A DNA stretch of 64,000 nucleotides from Fodinibius sp052060035 (GCF_052060035.1 NZ_JBPOEA010000013.1:1-64000); one strand, 5' to 3'; counted from the stretch's first letter, positions 27,803 to 37,652 are shown. The notes: generated by a model from the letters alone, not told the origin. Numbers and translations are program-made.

Positions 27803-29050
27803 ATGAGAAAAGTATTGTCCATTTGCATAGGCTTATTATTGTTATTGATTGGTAGTGCTACGGTTTTGGCACAGGAGATGGAGGATTTCACTGTTGATGA
27901 GCTATACGAGAAGGCCCGAACGGCTGCATTTGATGAAAGCGATTATGAGAAGGCACGTAAGTTTGCGTACGAGGCGCTGGAACGAAGTCCTAATTATCAC
28001 GGTATCCGAATTTTTGTAGCTCGGTTATACAGTTGGGAGAGCGAATATGATAAGGCAATAGACGAGTTGAATTATGTACTGGACAAAGATCCTCAAAACA
28101 GACAGGCCTTGTCGGCTCTGACCGATGCTCAAAAATGGTCGAAACAAATGGATGCCGCGTTAAAAACTACAAATCTGGCTTTGAAATATTACCCGGACGA
28201 TCCTGAATTCATGATGGCTAAAGCTTCCGTTCTTTATGGAATGGAAAACTATGAGGGGGCAGAGCAGACTTATGAGGCAATTTTTGCTAAAGATGCTGGA
28301 AATCGCAAGGCGCGTGAAGGTTTAAAGGACAGCCAATTGCAACAAATGAAATATCGTGCAAAAATATCCTATCGTTATGACCGGTTTCGAACCATTTTTG
28401 ATCCCTGGCATTTTACGGAGTTTGGACTCACGCGACAAACGCCTATTGGTTCGGTCACTGGCCGAGTTGAGCATGCTCGACGATTTGGTTCTGATGGATA
28501 TCAGTTTAACGTAGACGCATATCCATCAATAGCATCGGGACTTTATGCCTATGTAAGTGGCGGTTATTCTCAATCTCCTGTGCATCCTGATTACAGGTTT
28601 GGCTTTTCGCTGTATAAGTCGCTACCTGCTGCTTACGAGATCGAAGCTGGAATACGATATCTTGATTTTGGAACGTCCCAAACTGATATCTATACGGTAT
28701 CGCTCACCAAATATGTGGGCAGTTATCTTTTTACAGCACGGACGTATTTAGTGCCGTCATCGGGAGGAACATCTAAGTCCTTGAATCTCGTGACACGGCG
28801 TTATTTTGGGACGGCGGAATCCTATCTGAGTTTAAATGCCGGATACGGATCGGCTCCAACAGAAGTTGAAACTTCATCTGGGACATTAGCAATTGATGCA
28901 TTAGATTCATGGTCGGTAAGTGTAGATGGGCAAATGCCCCTTTCGGAACGTTTGTTTTTGGGTGGCAATGTCGGATTTGACTCTTCAGAATATCCTAACT
29001 TTGTACGGGAGCGGTTTAGTGCAAAACTGAATATCTCCTTCCGATTTTAG
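27803..29050 (+). CDS. TPR protein with YaiO-type outer-membrane beta-barrel
   Basis: 415 residues: a signal peptide (about 1-24, TVLAQE), TPR repeats (about 30-185) and a C-terminal barrel (about 190-415) of the YaiO family, beginning YRAKISYRYDRF and ending in SAKLNISFRF with the terminal Phe of outer-membrane proteins. YaiO proteins accompany glycosyltransferases and are thought to help export or anchor a polysaccharide. It lies 42 bases after the LtaS-like gene and is almost certainly cotranscribed with it. Confidence 0.87.
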   Translation: MRKVLSICIGLLLLLIGSATVLAQEMEDFTVDELYEKARTAAFDESDYEKARKFAYEALERSPNYHGIRIFVARLYSWESEYDKAIDELNYVLDKDPQNRQALSALTDAQKWSKQMDAALKTTNLALKYYPDDPEFMMAKASVLYGMENYEGAEQTYEAIFAKDAGNRKAREGLKDSQLQQMKYRAKISYRYDRFRTIFDPWHFTEFGLTRQTPIGSVTGRVEHARRFGSDGYQFNVDAYPSIASGLYAYVSGGYSQSPVHPDYRFGFSLYKSLPAAYEIEAGIRYLDFGTSQTDIYTVSLTKYVGSYLFTARTYLVPSSGGTSKSLNLVTRRYFGTAESYLSLNAGYGSAPTEVETSSGTLAIDALDSWSVSVDGQMPLSERLFLGGNVGFDSSEYPNFVRERFSAKLNISFRF

Positions 29051-29054
29051 CAGG

Positions 29055-29984
29055 TTATTTGCCTTTAAGTTCAGCGGCAGCAATTTTTTGGGCTTTTTTT
29101 CTTTTCCAACGAGCTAATACAATTCCGGTAATAACCAAGGCCGATCCGCAGTATTGTAGTAGGGTTAGTTGTTCATTGAGCAGAATCACGCCAAATACAA
29201 GTCCCATTACTGGCACAAGGTTTTGATAGGTTGCAGTGTGAACGGCCCCAACGGTTTGGAGACCGTAATTCCAGATTAGGTAGGCCACGCCAATAGAAAG
29301 TAGACCGCTATAGACCACACCGCCATAGGCAGCTACCGAAATTTGGGTCCACTCAAGCTGTATCATGCTCGGCAATCCAATCAGAAAAAGTACAATTGCC
29401 CCGATGGTAGCCATAATTGCTGAAAATTGGATAGGTGTATATCTGCTTAAAAATGATTTCGATAAAATCGTATAGCCACCCCAGACAATGGCCGCGCCAA
29501 TTATAATGATATCGCCCAGAAAGGTTTCGGATCCAAAGGAGAATGGGTTTTTGCCTCCAGATACAATGAATGTGATACCGGCAAAGGCAGCGATAACGCC
29601 AAAAGTTTTGAAGATATTCATTCGCTCGAGGTTAAAGAAATGGCTAATGAGCGCCACCCAAATGGGGATGGTTCCCAGCATCACGGCGGCATTCGCTGCG
29701 TAGGTGTAGTCGATGCCAACAATAAACAGGCCTTGATAGATGAGGTTACCCAGCAAGCCCATACCTAATAGAGGCAGCCAATCTTGTTTGGGAATTCGAA
29801 AAGACTCATTCCGATAGAAGACTACAATCCAGATAATAGCTGCGGCAAAAATAAATCGAAGTCCATTAAAGCTAAGCGGATCAATTTCAGCCAGCGAGTA
29901 TTTGACGACTGAAAAATTTAATGCCCAAATAACTGCTACTAAAAATAACGAGAATTCTACAAGAGATTTTTTAGAGAAGTTCAA
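29055..29984 (-). CDS. EamA (DMT superfamily) transporter
   Basis: 309 residues, ten membrane helices in two EamA repeats (about 9-138, 152-293), with motifs LSFNGLRFIFAAAIIW and GVVYSGLLSIGVAYLIWNYG. It ends in a Lys-rich cytosolic tail. Its stop is 4 bases from the convergent YaiO gene with no room for a terminator between them. The substrate is not known. Confidence 0.88.
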   Translation of the reverse strand: MNFSKKSLVEFSLFLVAVIWALNFSVVKYSLAEIDPLSFNGLRFIFAAAIIWIVVFYRNESFRIPKQDWLPLLGMGLLGNLIYQGLFIVGIDYTYAANAAVMLGTIPIWVALISHFFNLERMNIFKTFGVIAAFAGITFIVSGGKNPFSFGSETFLGDIIIIGAAIVWGGYTILSKSFLSRYTPIQFSAIMATIGAIVLFLIGLPSMIQLEWTQISVAAYGGVVYSGLLSIGVAYLIWNYGLQTVGAVHTATYQNLVPVMGLVFGVILLNEQLTLLQYCGSALVITGIVLARWKRKKAQKIAAAELKGK

Positions 29985-30109
29985 TAGTACGGATGTGATT
30001 AGATAAGAAAATGAACCCCTAAAGGTAGGAGATAATTTGGAAAGTGTCGCGAGGTATTCGAGGGAGTATATCTGTTAATAAGATATAGGGAATTTTTTGG
30101 CTGCGGATG

Positions 30110-30140
30110 TTGTACTTATCTTAGCTTACTCTTAACTTTG
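30110..30140 (+). promoter_or_regulatory. Bacteroidota-type promoter of the efflux operon
   Basis: TTG (30110-30112), exactly 20 bases, then TAACTTTG (30133-30140), a full match to TAnnTTTG. Transcription would start at about 30146, 35 bases before the TetR ATG. Confidence 0.7.
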
Positions 30141-30179
30141 GTCACTTTCTGACTGGTAGTCATTTTTAATGATAAGTAT

Positions 30180-30893
30180 ATGGGAAAAGAAGATCGAAAA
30201 GCACGTGAAAAGGAACGGCGCCGCAATCAGATTATTGATGCCGCTGAACGGATTATTTTTTCAAAAGGCCTCGAACAAGCTACGATGGACGAGATTGCTG
30301 CAGAGGCTGAGCTAAGTAAGGGTACACTCTATCTGTATTTTAAAAATAAAACAGAGCTTTACCTAGCCATTACACAACGTGGGTCAGATTTGTTGAATAG
30401 TCAGTTTGCGAAAGTTTTTGCCGGCGGGCATGAACATACCGGCTTAGAACTAATCCGTTTGTTAGGAGAAACATATCTCAATTTTGTACGAGAAAATCCC
30501 AACTATTTTAATGCATTTATGTATTACGAGTCGCTGAGCAATGTTGAAGAGCTTAAAAGCAGTAAACATGCAGAGCGGTGCGAAGAAAACAGAAGAGAGG
30601 CGTTGAACTTTATGATACGAGCCCTCCAGATCGGCATGCAGGACGGAACGGTAAATGACAGTTATGAACCCAAGGAACTGGCCGTGGTAATACTGTCGAG
30701 CACGCGGGGAATCACCGCAATGAGTCACATGCATGGAACAGGGTATCATTTTGAGATGCTCGATGAAATGGAGATTTCAGTAGATATGTTATTTGAAAAC
30801 TTTTTAAAGCTGGTAGGTGCCGGTATTGCCAGCGACGATGCCCGTAAGCGGTGGATGACTGACAGTCATAATTTTGAAACAAATGGAAAATAA
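30180..30893 (+). CDS. TetR/AcrR family regulator of the efflux operon
   Basis: 237 residues. The N-terminal helix-turn-helix (about 15-60) has the family pattern MDEIAAEAELSKGTLYLYF, and the rest is a helical ligand-binding domain. It is the first gene of the tolC-adaptor-RND operon (23-base gap), so it most likely represses that operon, including itself, until a toxic compound binds. I did not find an obvious TetR palindrome in the upstream 195 bases. Confidence 0.92.
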   Translation: MGKEDRKAREKERRRNQIIDAAERIIFSKGLEQATMDEIAAEAELSKGTLYLYFKNKTELYLAITQRGSDLLNSQFAKVFAGGHEHTGLELIRLLGETYLNFVRENPNYFNAFMYYESLSNVEELKSSKHAERCEENRREALNFMIRALQIGMQDGTVNDSYEPKELAVVILSSTRGITAMSHMHGTGYHFEMLDEMEISVDMLFENFLKLVGAGIASDDARKRWMTDSHNFETNGK

Positions 30894-30916
30894 GAGCGTA
30901 GAAGCGAGCCTTTAAA

Positions 30917-32479
30917 ATGAAGAACATTCAAAAAAATACGACCAGAAACGCTAAAGTATTTATGGATTACCTTACCTCTGGGTTAGGAAATCGTTTACAG
31001 GAAATGATCGCCTTAACATTTATAATGGTTTTCTTGGTGACAGTACCTACGAAAGCACAGCAGATAGATACTGCTTCGGTGAAGGGTGCGCTTTCTGATG
31101 CCAACAAGCTACAGCTGACTGAAGCTATTCATGTTGCAATGGCCAATAACTCTGATATCAAACGTTCACTATTTAATCTGAAAGATGCAGATGAACAAGT
31201 ACAGCTGGCGTGGAGTGAGGTGTTACCAGATATATCAGCTTCAGCTACCTACACGCGTAATTTAGAAATCCCGGTAAATTTTGTTCCTGCACAGTTTTTT
31301 GATCCAAGTGCCCCGGCCGGAGAACTGGTACCCTTGCAATTTGGAACGGATAATAACTGGCAGGGAGGTCTTTCGGTGCAACAGACTATTTTCCGGGGAG
31401 AGGCTATCGTCGGCATAAACAGTTCTAAATTATACAAGGCAGCCCAGGCCGAAAATCTGCGGGCAACAACCCAGCAGATTGTTACCCAGACCCGATTGGC
31501 TTATTACAATGTGCTTATTGCCGAAGAGCAACTTCGACTGCAGGAAGCAACGGTAGAACGGTTGCGGAAAAATTTGGAAGAAAATAGGTCGCGCCAAAAA
31601 GCAGGACTAATAGATGAATATGCCGTGATGCAAGTAGAGGTGCAGTTAAAGAATCAAGAACCGCAGCTTGCGGAAGCTCGCTTTGCGGTGCAGAAAGCAT
31701 ACCGAGAATTAAAAGTAGTATTAGGTATTCCTCTTGATTTGGAATTTTCGGTACAGGGAAGTTTAGGTACTTTCGATGTCGCATCTCAGCAAGCGGCCAA
31801 TGCAGTCAACAATAACCTGAAAAAAGTGGATCGGATGACGCCCTTCCAGTATACCGAAAAAGATAACGTAATGGATTTGGCTACCGATTTAAGGGGAGAC
31901 ATCCGTGTTTTGGAAACCCAGTCAGATTTAAAAGATCGAGAAATTAAAGCGATAAAAAGCCGCTTTTTGCCCACCTTGACGGCAAACTACAACCTTAATT
32001 GGTCAGCCGCACAGGCTGGTAATCCTGTCTTTTTTGGTTCCGAAGATACCAGAGCTCGATCGCAAACTATAGGTGTTACGTTTAGTTTGCCCATTTTTCA
32101 GGGATTTCAGCGTACGGCCAACTTGAGTATTGCACAGATCGAAAAAAAGGATATTAGGGAACAACAGCGTGCGACTGAACGAGCAGCGAAAAACGAAATA
32201 CAATCCGCACGAGAATCATTAAATCAAGCATTGGAAACAGCTCCCGCACGTCAAAAGGCGTTAGAGTTAGCCCAGGAAGGATATGAGCGGGCCCAAGCGA
32301 GGCTTGAAAATGGAGTTGGTTCACAACTGGATGTTACAAATGCTGAACTTCAGTTACGCGAAGCCGAAGCGAATTATGCACAAATGGTCTTCAACTATCT
32401 TTCGGCAAAAGCGCAGTACGACCAGGCTATTGGAATGGTTCCATATGTCGATAGCGAAAAACCCTCTTTAAACGAATAA
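30917..32479 (+). CDS. TolC-family outer-membrane efflux protein
   Basis: 520 residues with an internal signal segment (about 30-52, TKAQQ) after a long polar N-terminus, then the two repeated helical hairpins of TolC proteins (about 70-290 and 310-505), rich in Ala, Gln and Glu heptads. It forms the outer-membrane duct of the tripartite pump coded by the next two genes, 24 bases downstream. A start closer to the hydrophobic segment, such as the MDYLTS methionine, is possible. Confidence 0.92.
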   Translation: MKNIQKNTTRNAKVFMDYLTSGLGNRLQEMIALTFIMVFLVTVPTKAQQIDTASVKGALSDANKLQLTEAIHVAMANNSDIKRSLFNLKDADEQVQLAWSEVLPDISASATYTRNLEIPVNFVPAQFFDPSAPAGELVPLQFGTDNNWQGGLSVQQTIFRGEAIVGINSSKLYKAAQAENLRATTQQIVTQTRLAYYNVLIAEEQLRLQEATVERLRKNLEENRSRQKAGLIDEYAVMQVEVQLKNQEPQLAEARFAVQKAYRELKVVLGIPLDLEFSVQGSLGTFDVASQQAANAVNNNLKKVDRMTPFQYTEKDNVMDLATDLRGDIRVLETQSDLKDREIKAIKSRFLPTLTANYNLNWSAAQAGNPVFFGSEDTRARSQTIGVTFSLPIFQGFQRTANLSIAQIEKKDIREQQRATERAAKNEIQSARESLNQALETAPARQKALELAQEGYERAQARLENGVGSQLDVTNAELQLREAEANYAQMVFNYLSAKAQYDQAIGMVPYVDSEKPSLNE

Positions 32480-32503
32480 AAATAATTTTCAGAAGTAAAT
32501 ATT

Positions 32504-33583
32504 ATGACCTCTCGATTATTAATCACAGGAATCTTAGCGATAATGCTTTTTGTTGGCTGTTCTGAAGAAGAACAATCTACTCAAGAAGAGTTGGTGAAAA
32601 CAGTTAATGTTGAAACAAAAATACTGGAAGCCCAACCCTTTGAACGGAATTTAAAATTAGTAGGTACTGTAGAAGCACCCAATGATGTGCGAATATCGGC
32701 AGAAGTGTCCGGACGTATCGAAAATTATTTTGTTGAACAGGGGGATGATATCAAAAAAGGAGATCCCATCCTTAAAATTGACGATGAACAGCTGGTCCAC
32801 GAACGGCAGCGGTTAGAAGCCGTCACTGCCCAGGCAAGAGAAAATTATGAGCGCTTGAAACGGTTGTTTGAGCAGGATAGCATAGGTTCAGAAATTGATT
32901 ATTTAAACGCGAAATATAATTACGAGCAGAACAAAGCTTCACTTGAAGCGGTAAAAGTAAATATCAATAAATCGACGGTTAAGGCCCCGTTTGATGCGAC
33001 GGTCGAAAACATAGTGATGGAAGAGGGGGAGATGGCATCTCCCGGTGCTGTATTGGTGCGGTTAATAGGAAATAAAAACTTAAAAGTATCTACTGGCGTG
33101 CCGGCGATGTACGCTGATGTGGTTAACAAGGGCGATATAGCACGAATCTGGTTCGATTTTCAGCCTGAGGATACGCTGCAGCTGCCCATAAGCTTTGTTG
33201 CAAAAAGTATTAGCCCACAAGCACGTACGTTTGAAGTAGAAGTGAAATTGCCGGAAAGTAGCGACTATAAAGTAGATATGATCGCTAATTTAATGGTTCG
33301 AACAATGACCCTGGACCGCTCTATTGTAATAGGCGAAGAGTTCGTTTATAAGAATAATAGCAACGATGTCGTTTATGTTGTTACTGAGGATGATTCGGGA
33401 AATAAAATCGCGAAAATGAAACCTGTAAAACTTGGGCCCAGCTATAAGAATGAAGTCGTTATTGCAGAGGGTCTGCAAGCAGGGGATGAACTCATTACAG
33501 TAGGATCATCTTTTCTGCAGGACGATATGCGTATCACGGTCGTAGAGTCGCGAGAGAATAGAATTGCACAACAGAATTTGTAG
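32504..33583 (+). CDS. RND efflux periplasmic adaptor lipoprotein
   Basis: 359 residues. The signal ends in LFVGC with Cys19 as the likely lipid anchor. A biotinyl-lipoyl-like half (VSGRIENYFVEQGDDIKKGD), a coiled-coil hairpin (about 105-150), the returning half (KAPFDATVENIVMEEGE) and a beta-barrel domain follow in the MFP/HlyD order. It links the TolC duct and the RND pump and lies between their genes. Confidence 0.93.
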   Translation: MTSRLLITGILAIMLFVGCSEEEQSTQEELVKTVNVETKILEAQPFERNLKLVGTVEAPNDVRISAEVSGRIENYFVEQGDDIKKGDPILKIDDEQLVHERQRLEAVTAQARENYERLKRLFEQDSIGSEIDYLNAKYNYEQNKASLEAVKVNINKSTVKAPFDATVENIVMEEGEMASPGAVLVRLIGNKNLKVSTGVPAMYADVVNKGDIARIWFDFQPEDTLQLPISFVAKSISPQARTFEVEVKLPESSDYKVDMIANLMVRTMTLDRSIVIGEEFVYKNNSNDVVYVVTEDDSGNKIAKMKPVKLGPSYKNEVVIAEGLQAGDELITVGSSFLQDDMRITVVESRENRIAQQNL

Positions 33584-33595
33584 AGGAAAAGAAGT

Positions 33596-36500
33596 ATGGA
33601 CAACCAAGAAGTCGAAAATAGCAGTTTAACCGGCAACGGTAAAAGCGGCTCAGTAAAACAGAAAGAGTTTTGGCTTTCTACCTTTTCAATCAACAACCGC
33701 ATTAGTGTACTTGTGTTGGTTGGGCTGATTGCCATTTTGGGGATCCAATCCTATATCAATATTCCCAAAGAATCTGCGCCGGATATTACGATCCCTAATA
33801 TTATGGTCATTACGACCTATCCCGGTGTTTCGCCTGAAGATATGGAAAGTCTTATCACCCGTAAGTTAGAAGATGAGCTGAGTGGAATTTCTGACATAAA
33901 AGAAATGACGTCAACCAGTGCAGAGGGATACTCGAATATTAATCTTGAGTTTAATTCGGATGTCAATATTGATGATGCGCTGCAGAAGGTGCGTGAAAAA
34001 GTAGATCTTGCAAAGCCAGAACTGCCTTCTGAAGCAGAAGATCCTGTTATCCAGGAAATAAATTTTTCTGAATTTCCGATTATGCAGGTCAATATATCGG
34101 GGCAATACGGGTTAGTGCAGTTGAAGGAAATTGCCGAAGATCTGCAGGATCAGATCGAGGCCGTACCATCAGTTTTAGAGGTGAATTTAGCCGGTGGGTT
34201 GGAGCGTGAGGTCAAAGTGGATGTTGATCTGCCAAAGCTCAAATACTATGGGCTTAGCTTTGGCGATATTATTGCTGCTATTCAGCAAGAAAATGTTACG
34301 GTGCCGGGTGGAAATATTGAAGTTGGCATCAAAAAGTTTTTACTGCGGGTGCCCGGGGAGTTTAATTCGGTTGATCCTATTGAGGATATCGTTATTGATG
34401 CCCCCGATGACAAGCCGATCTATATACGCGATGTGGCAGACGTTAAGTTTGGGTTTAAGGAAAGGGAAACGTACGCTGAACTTAACAGCGATCCGGTAAT
34501 TTCGCTGTCGATAGTAAAAAGAAGCGGAGAAAATATTTTGGAGACCTCTGCGGCCGTCAAGACCATCATGGAAGAACAATTGCCTGCGCTGCCACCGACT
34601 ACGAAATACGAAATTACGTCGGACCAGAGCGAAGATATTAATTCTATGGTGAGTAGTCTTGAGAATAATATTATTTCGGGACTGCTATTGGTGATTGGTA
34701 TCTTGCTGTTTTTCCTTGGGATTCGTAATGCATCCTTTGTGGGTATTGCTATCCCTATGTCAATGTTCTTGTCGTTTATTATTATCGGAGCACTGGGAAT
34801 GACGATGAATATGATTGTACTGTTCTCGTTAATTCTCGCTCTTGGCATGTTGGTCGATAATGCCATTGTAGTAGTCGAAAATATATATCGCTACCTCGAA
34901 GAAGGTTTCGATAATTTTACAGCTGCTAAAAAAGGAACCGGTGAAGTAGCTATTCCTATTATCTCGGGGACATTAACTACCCTTGGCGCTTTCTTTCCGC
35001 TCCTGTTTTGGCCGGGTGTGGTGGGAGAATTTATGGGGTATCTTCCACAGACATTGATCATTACGCTCTCCAGCTCACTTTTTGTAGCCTTGGTAATTAA
35101 TCCGGTTTTATGTGCATTGTTTATGGATTTGGATCAAAAAGAGGGCAGCAGAAATCCCAAGATGACGGACAAAGGACGGCTATTTATAGCCGGTTCGGTT
35201 GCGGTCTTGCTCATCATCGGATTAATAAACAGTGTATTAACTTGGACGATGCTTATTATTGCAGGACTACTGTTGTGGGCGGCCAACCGATATGTGATGA
35301 GTCCTCTTGGTGCTTGGTGGCAAACAAAAGGGTTGCCCAGAGCACTTGAAAAATATGAGACTACCCTCAAGTGGTCTCTTGACCATGGGAAAACCATTTT
35401 GGCAATATCAATATTGACGTTGATTTCCAGCTTTGTGTTTTTTGGTATTTTTAATCCGGGGATAGAATACTTTCCCGAAGGAATTCCACCGGCGCGAGCT
35501 TATATCCAGGTTGAAGCTCCTGTAGGCACCAATGTAGAATTCACCAAACAAATTGTTAATAAGCTTGAAGCCAAAGTACAGAATATCCCCAATAACGGAG
35601 ATGTTGAATCGGTGTTAAGTACCTCTGGATCAGCTATTACGTCGGGACCCGGCTCTAATCAAGGGAGTTCTTCACATTTGGGGACCGTCGTACTCAATTT
35701 TGTAGATTACCAACAGCGTGAAGGTACTTCTTTTGAGGCTATGGAGTATGCACGCAGTAATTTCACAAAAGGATTGGCAGGAGCCGAAGTCACCGTAGAA
35801 GAAGAACAGCAGGGGCCACCCTCGGGCAAACCCATTAACCTGGAGATAAGCGGCAAAGATATGGCACAGCTCGAGCGCATATCATCCGAAGTGTTAAGTA
35901 TTATTGAAAATGATCCGGTTTACAGTAAATTGGATGGCTTGGAGACCGATTTGCCCGAACCAAGTCCCGAAGTGCGAGTAGATATCGACCGGGAAAAGGC
36001 GGCTGTATATGGTTTATCAACCCAAAGTATTGGTAGTACTATTCGCCAGGCTATTAATGGTGTAGAGGCATCGCAATATCGCGACGGCAAAGATGAGTAT
36101 GATATTACTGTTCGGTTAGATGAACAGTTCCGCAATGATTTAAGTGCATTGCAGGATCTGAATATAATGGGCGAAGAAGGTCGGCAAATTCCGTTGTCGA
36201 GCGTTGCTACGTGGGGCATTCAGGAAGGTCTGGGAGGAATCAAACATAAGGACCAAGAACGGGTAGTAACTGTTTTGGCCGATGTTCGATCCAGTTATAA
36301 CGCCAATGCCGTACAGCAGGAAGTGCAAACGGTGTTGGATGAGTATTTAAGTAACGAGGTGCCGGCTGGATACAGTACCAGCTGGACGGGCCAGCAAGAA
36401 GATCAGCAGGAGGCAATTGATTTCTTATCCACGGCTTTTTTAATCGCTCTTTTCTTGATTGCTTTTATCTTGGTATCACAGTTTAATTCCATCAGCAAGC

Positions 36501-37102
36501 CCTTTATTGTAATGACCTCCGTAATTATGTCTACGGCGGGGGTATTCTTTGGCTTGGTTATTTTTCAAATGCCGTTTGTGATTATTATGACGGGTATTGG
36601 TGTGATTTCACTGGCTGGGGTAGTGGTAAATAACGCGATTGTTCTAATTGACTATATCGATATTTTACGCACCCGCGACAATATGCCGTTGTATGAAGCA
36701 TTGGTACAAGGTGGCAAAGTTCGTTTTCGTCCCGTGGTGTTAACGGCCTTAACGACTACATTGGGATTAGTACCACTGGCTATAGGTTTTAACTTGGATT
36801 TTATCACGCTGATAAATACGCCGGCTGAATTTTTTACCAATATTGGTGAATATCTTTACTGGGGGGGCGAACAAGCTGCCTGGTGGGCACCGATGGCCAT
36901 AGCTGTTATTAATGGGCTAATCTTTGCAACATTTTTGACGCTAATTTTGGTGCCGGTACTTTACTATCTGTTTGAAAAAGGGCGGCGTAATATTAATCTA
37001 TTCTTTTTCAATGAGCGAGATCCCGGAATTATTGTTGAGTCTCCCAAAGCCAATGGTACTTCGAAACGCCATCATGATGTGGAACCGACAGTGAAAGACT
37101 AA
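33596..37102 (+). CDS. RND (AcrB/HAE) efflux permease
   Basis: 1168 residues, longer than the usual 1030-1050. Twelve core membrane helices with two porter domains are recognisable: PKESAPDITIPN near the start, the proton-relay Asp in LALGMLVDNAIVVVENIYR, and ALTTTLGLVPLA in the second half. Extra length lies mainly in two places, a hydrophobic insert after NPVLCALF (about residues 510-570, two added helices) and a segment with EYLYWGGEQAAWWAP near 1085-1105. It is the inner-membrane pump of the operon, driven by protons. The drug range is unknown. Confidence 0.94.
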   Translation: MDNQEVENSSLTGNGKSGSVKQKEFWLSTFSINNRISVLVLVGLIAILGIQSYINIPKESAPDITIPNIMVITTYPGVSPEDMESLITRKLEDELSGISDIKEMTSTSAEGYSNINLEFNSDVNIDDALQKVREKVDLAKPELPSEAEDPVIQEINFSEFPIMQVNISGQYGLVQLKEIAEDLQDQIEAVPSVLEVNLAGGLEREVKVDVDLPKLKYYGLSFGDIIAAIQQENVTVPGGNIEVGIKKFLLRVPGEFNSVDPIEDIVIDAPDDKPIYIRDVADVKFGFKERETYAELNSDPVISLSIVKRSGENILETSAAVKTIMEEQLPALPPTTKYEITSDQSEDINSMVSSLENNIISGLLLVIGILLFFLGIRNASFVGIAIPMSMFLSFIIIGALGMTMNMIVLFSLILALGMLVDNAIVVVENIYRYLEEGFDNFTAAKKGTGEVAIPIISGTLTTLGAFFPLLFWPGVVGEFMGYLPQTLIITLSSSLFVALVINPVLCALFMDLDQKEGSRNPKMTDKGRLFIAGSVAVLLIIGLINSVLTWTMLIIAGLLLWAANRYVMSPLGAWWQTKGLPRALEKYETTLKWSLDHGKTILAISILTLISSFVFFGIFNPGIEYFPEGIPPARAYIQVEAPVGTNVEFTKQIVNKLEAKVQNIPNNGDVESVLSTSGSAITSGPGSNQGSSSHLGTVVLNFVDYQQREGTSFEAMEYARSNFTKGLAGAEVTVEEEQQGPPSGKPINLEISGKDMAQLERISSEVLSIIENDPVYSKLDGLETDLPEPSPEVRVDIDREKAAVYGLSTQSIGSTIRQAINGVEASQYRDGKDEYDITVRLDEQFRNDLSALQDLNIMGEEGRQIPLSSVATWGIQEGLGGIKHKDQERVVTVLADVRSSYNANAVQQEVQTVLDEYLSNEVPAGYSTSWTGQQEDQQEAIDFLSTAFLIALFLIAFILVSQFNSISKPFIVMTSVIMSTAGVFFGLVIFQMPFVIIMTGIGVISLAGVVVNNAIVLIDYIDILRTRDNMPLYEALVQGGKVRFRPVVLTALTTTLGLVPLAIGFNLDFITLINTPAEFFTNIGEYLYWGGEQAAWWAPMAIAVINGLIFATFLTLILVPVLYYLFEKGRRNINLFFFNERDPGIIVESPKANGTSKRHHDVEPTVKD

Positions 37103-37120
37103 ATTTATTTTCAAAAAAGG

Positions 37121-37150
37121 AAAGCCCGGGAAAGATCTCCGGGCTTTTTT
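37121..37150 (+). terminator. terminator of the efflux operon
   Basis: Arms AAAGCCCGG and CCGGGCTTT, 9-base loop, followed by T-run to 37150; 19 bases after the RND stop. Confidence 0.93.
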
Positions 37151-37244
37151 AAAAACACCGGTATTTGCATTTGATATGACCAACTCGGCAAAAAATTGTA
37201 TCTTTGCCAATCGCATGAAATAGAATAAAAAATCAGCCATACTC

Positions 37245-37652
37245 GTGATACAACGGATTCAGTCAGTATTCCTTTTTTTAGCTTTCTTATTAAACGGAAG
37301 CGTATTTTTCAATGCACTATATAGCCATGCCATGCAAGATCCACAGCAATGGGTGGGATTAAGCTTCGCGATCATTTTAACCATCGCTTCGCTTGGATCG
37401 CTGGGGACAATATTTCTATACAAAAACCGAGAAAATCACCGAAAGTGGGTAAGTGCTTTGCTGCTCGTTCAAATAATTGCCGTTGGTTTTGCGATAGGTA
37501 TTTATATTTCACTGGGCGGTTTTGGTACGTTTTTATGGGATGAAACCATTGGTCTGGGATTATTAGTGCTGGCACTTGGAGCTCAGCTGTATGCACGCAA
37601 AAAAATTAAAGACGATATCGAGCTGGTCAAATCGATGGACCGGATTCGGTAA
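37245..37652 (+). CDS. DUF4293 membrane protein
   Basis: 135 residues from a GTG start. The N-terminus MIQRIQSVFLFLAF is the diagnostic start of the DUF4293 family, which fixes GTG at 37245. Four membrane helices are predicted (about 5-25, 38-58, 66-88, 100-120) with a charged tail. The function is unknown; the family is confined mostly to Bacteroidota and relatives. TATCTTTG (37199-37206), a perfect -7 type box, lies upstream but without a well-spaced TTG. Confidence 0.85.
   Translation: MIQRIQSVFLFLAFLLNGSVFFNALYSHAMQDPQQWVGLSFAIILTIASLGSLGTIFLYKNRENHRKWVSALLLVQIIAVGFAIGIYISLGGFGTFLWDETIGLGLLVLALGAQLYARKKIKDDIELVKSMDRIR

Noticed and set aside
37199..37206. TATCTTTG as promoter of the DUF4293 gene
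   Set aside because: The -7 box is perfect but no TTG lies at 19-21 bases; the nearest is 25 bases away, so I did not list it as a promoter.
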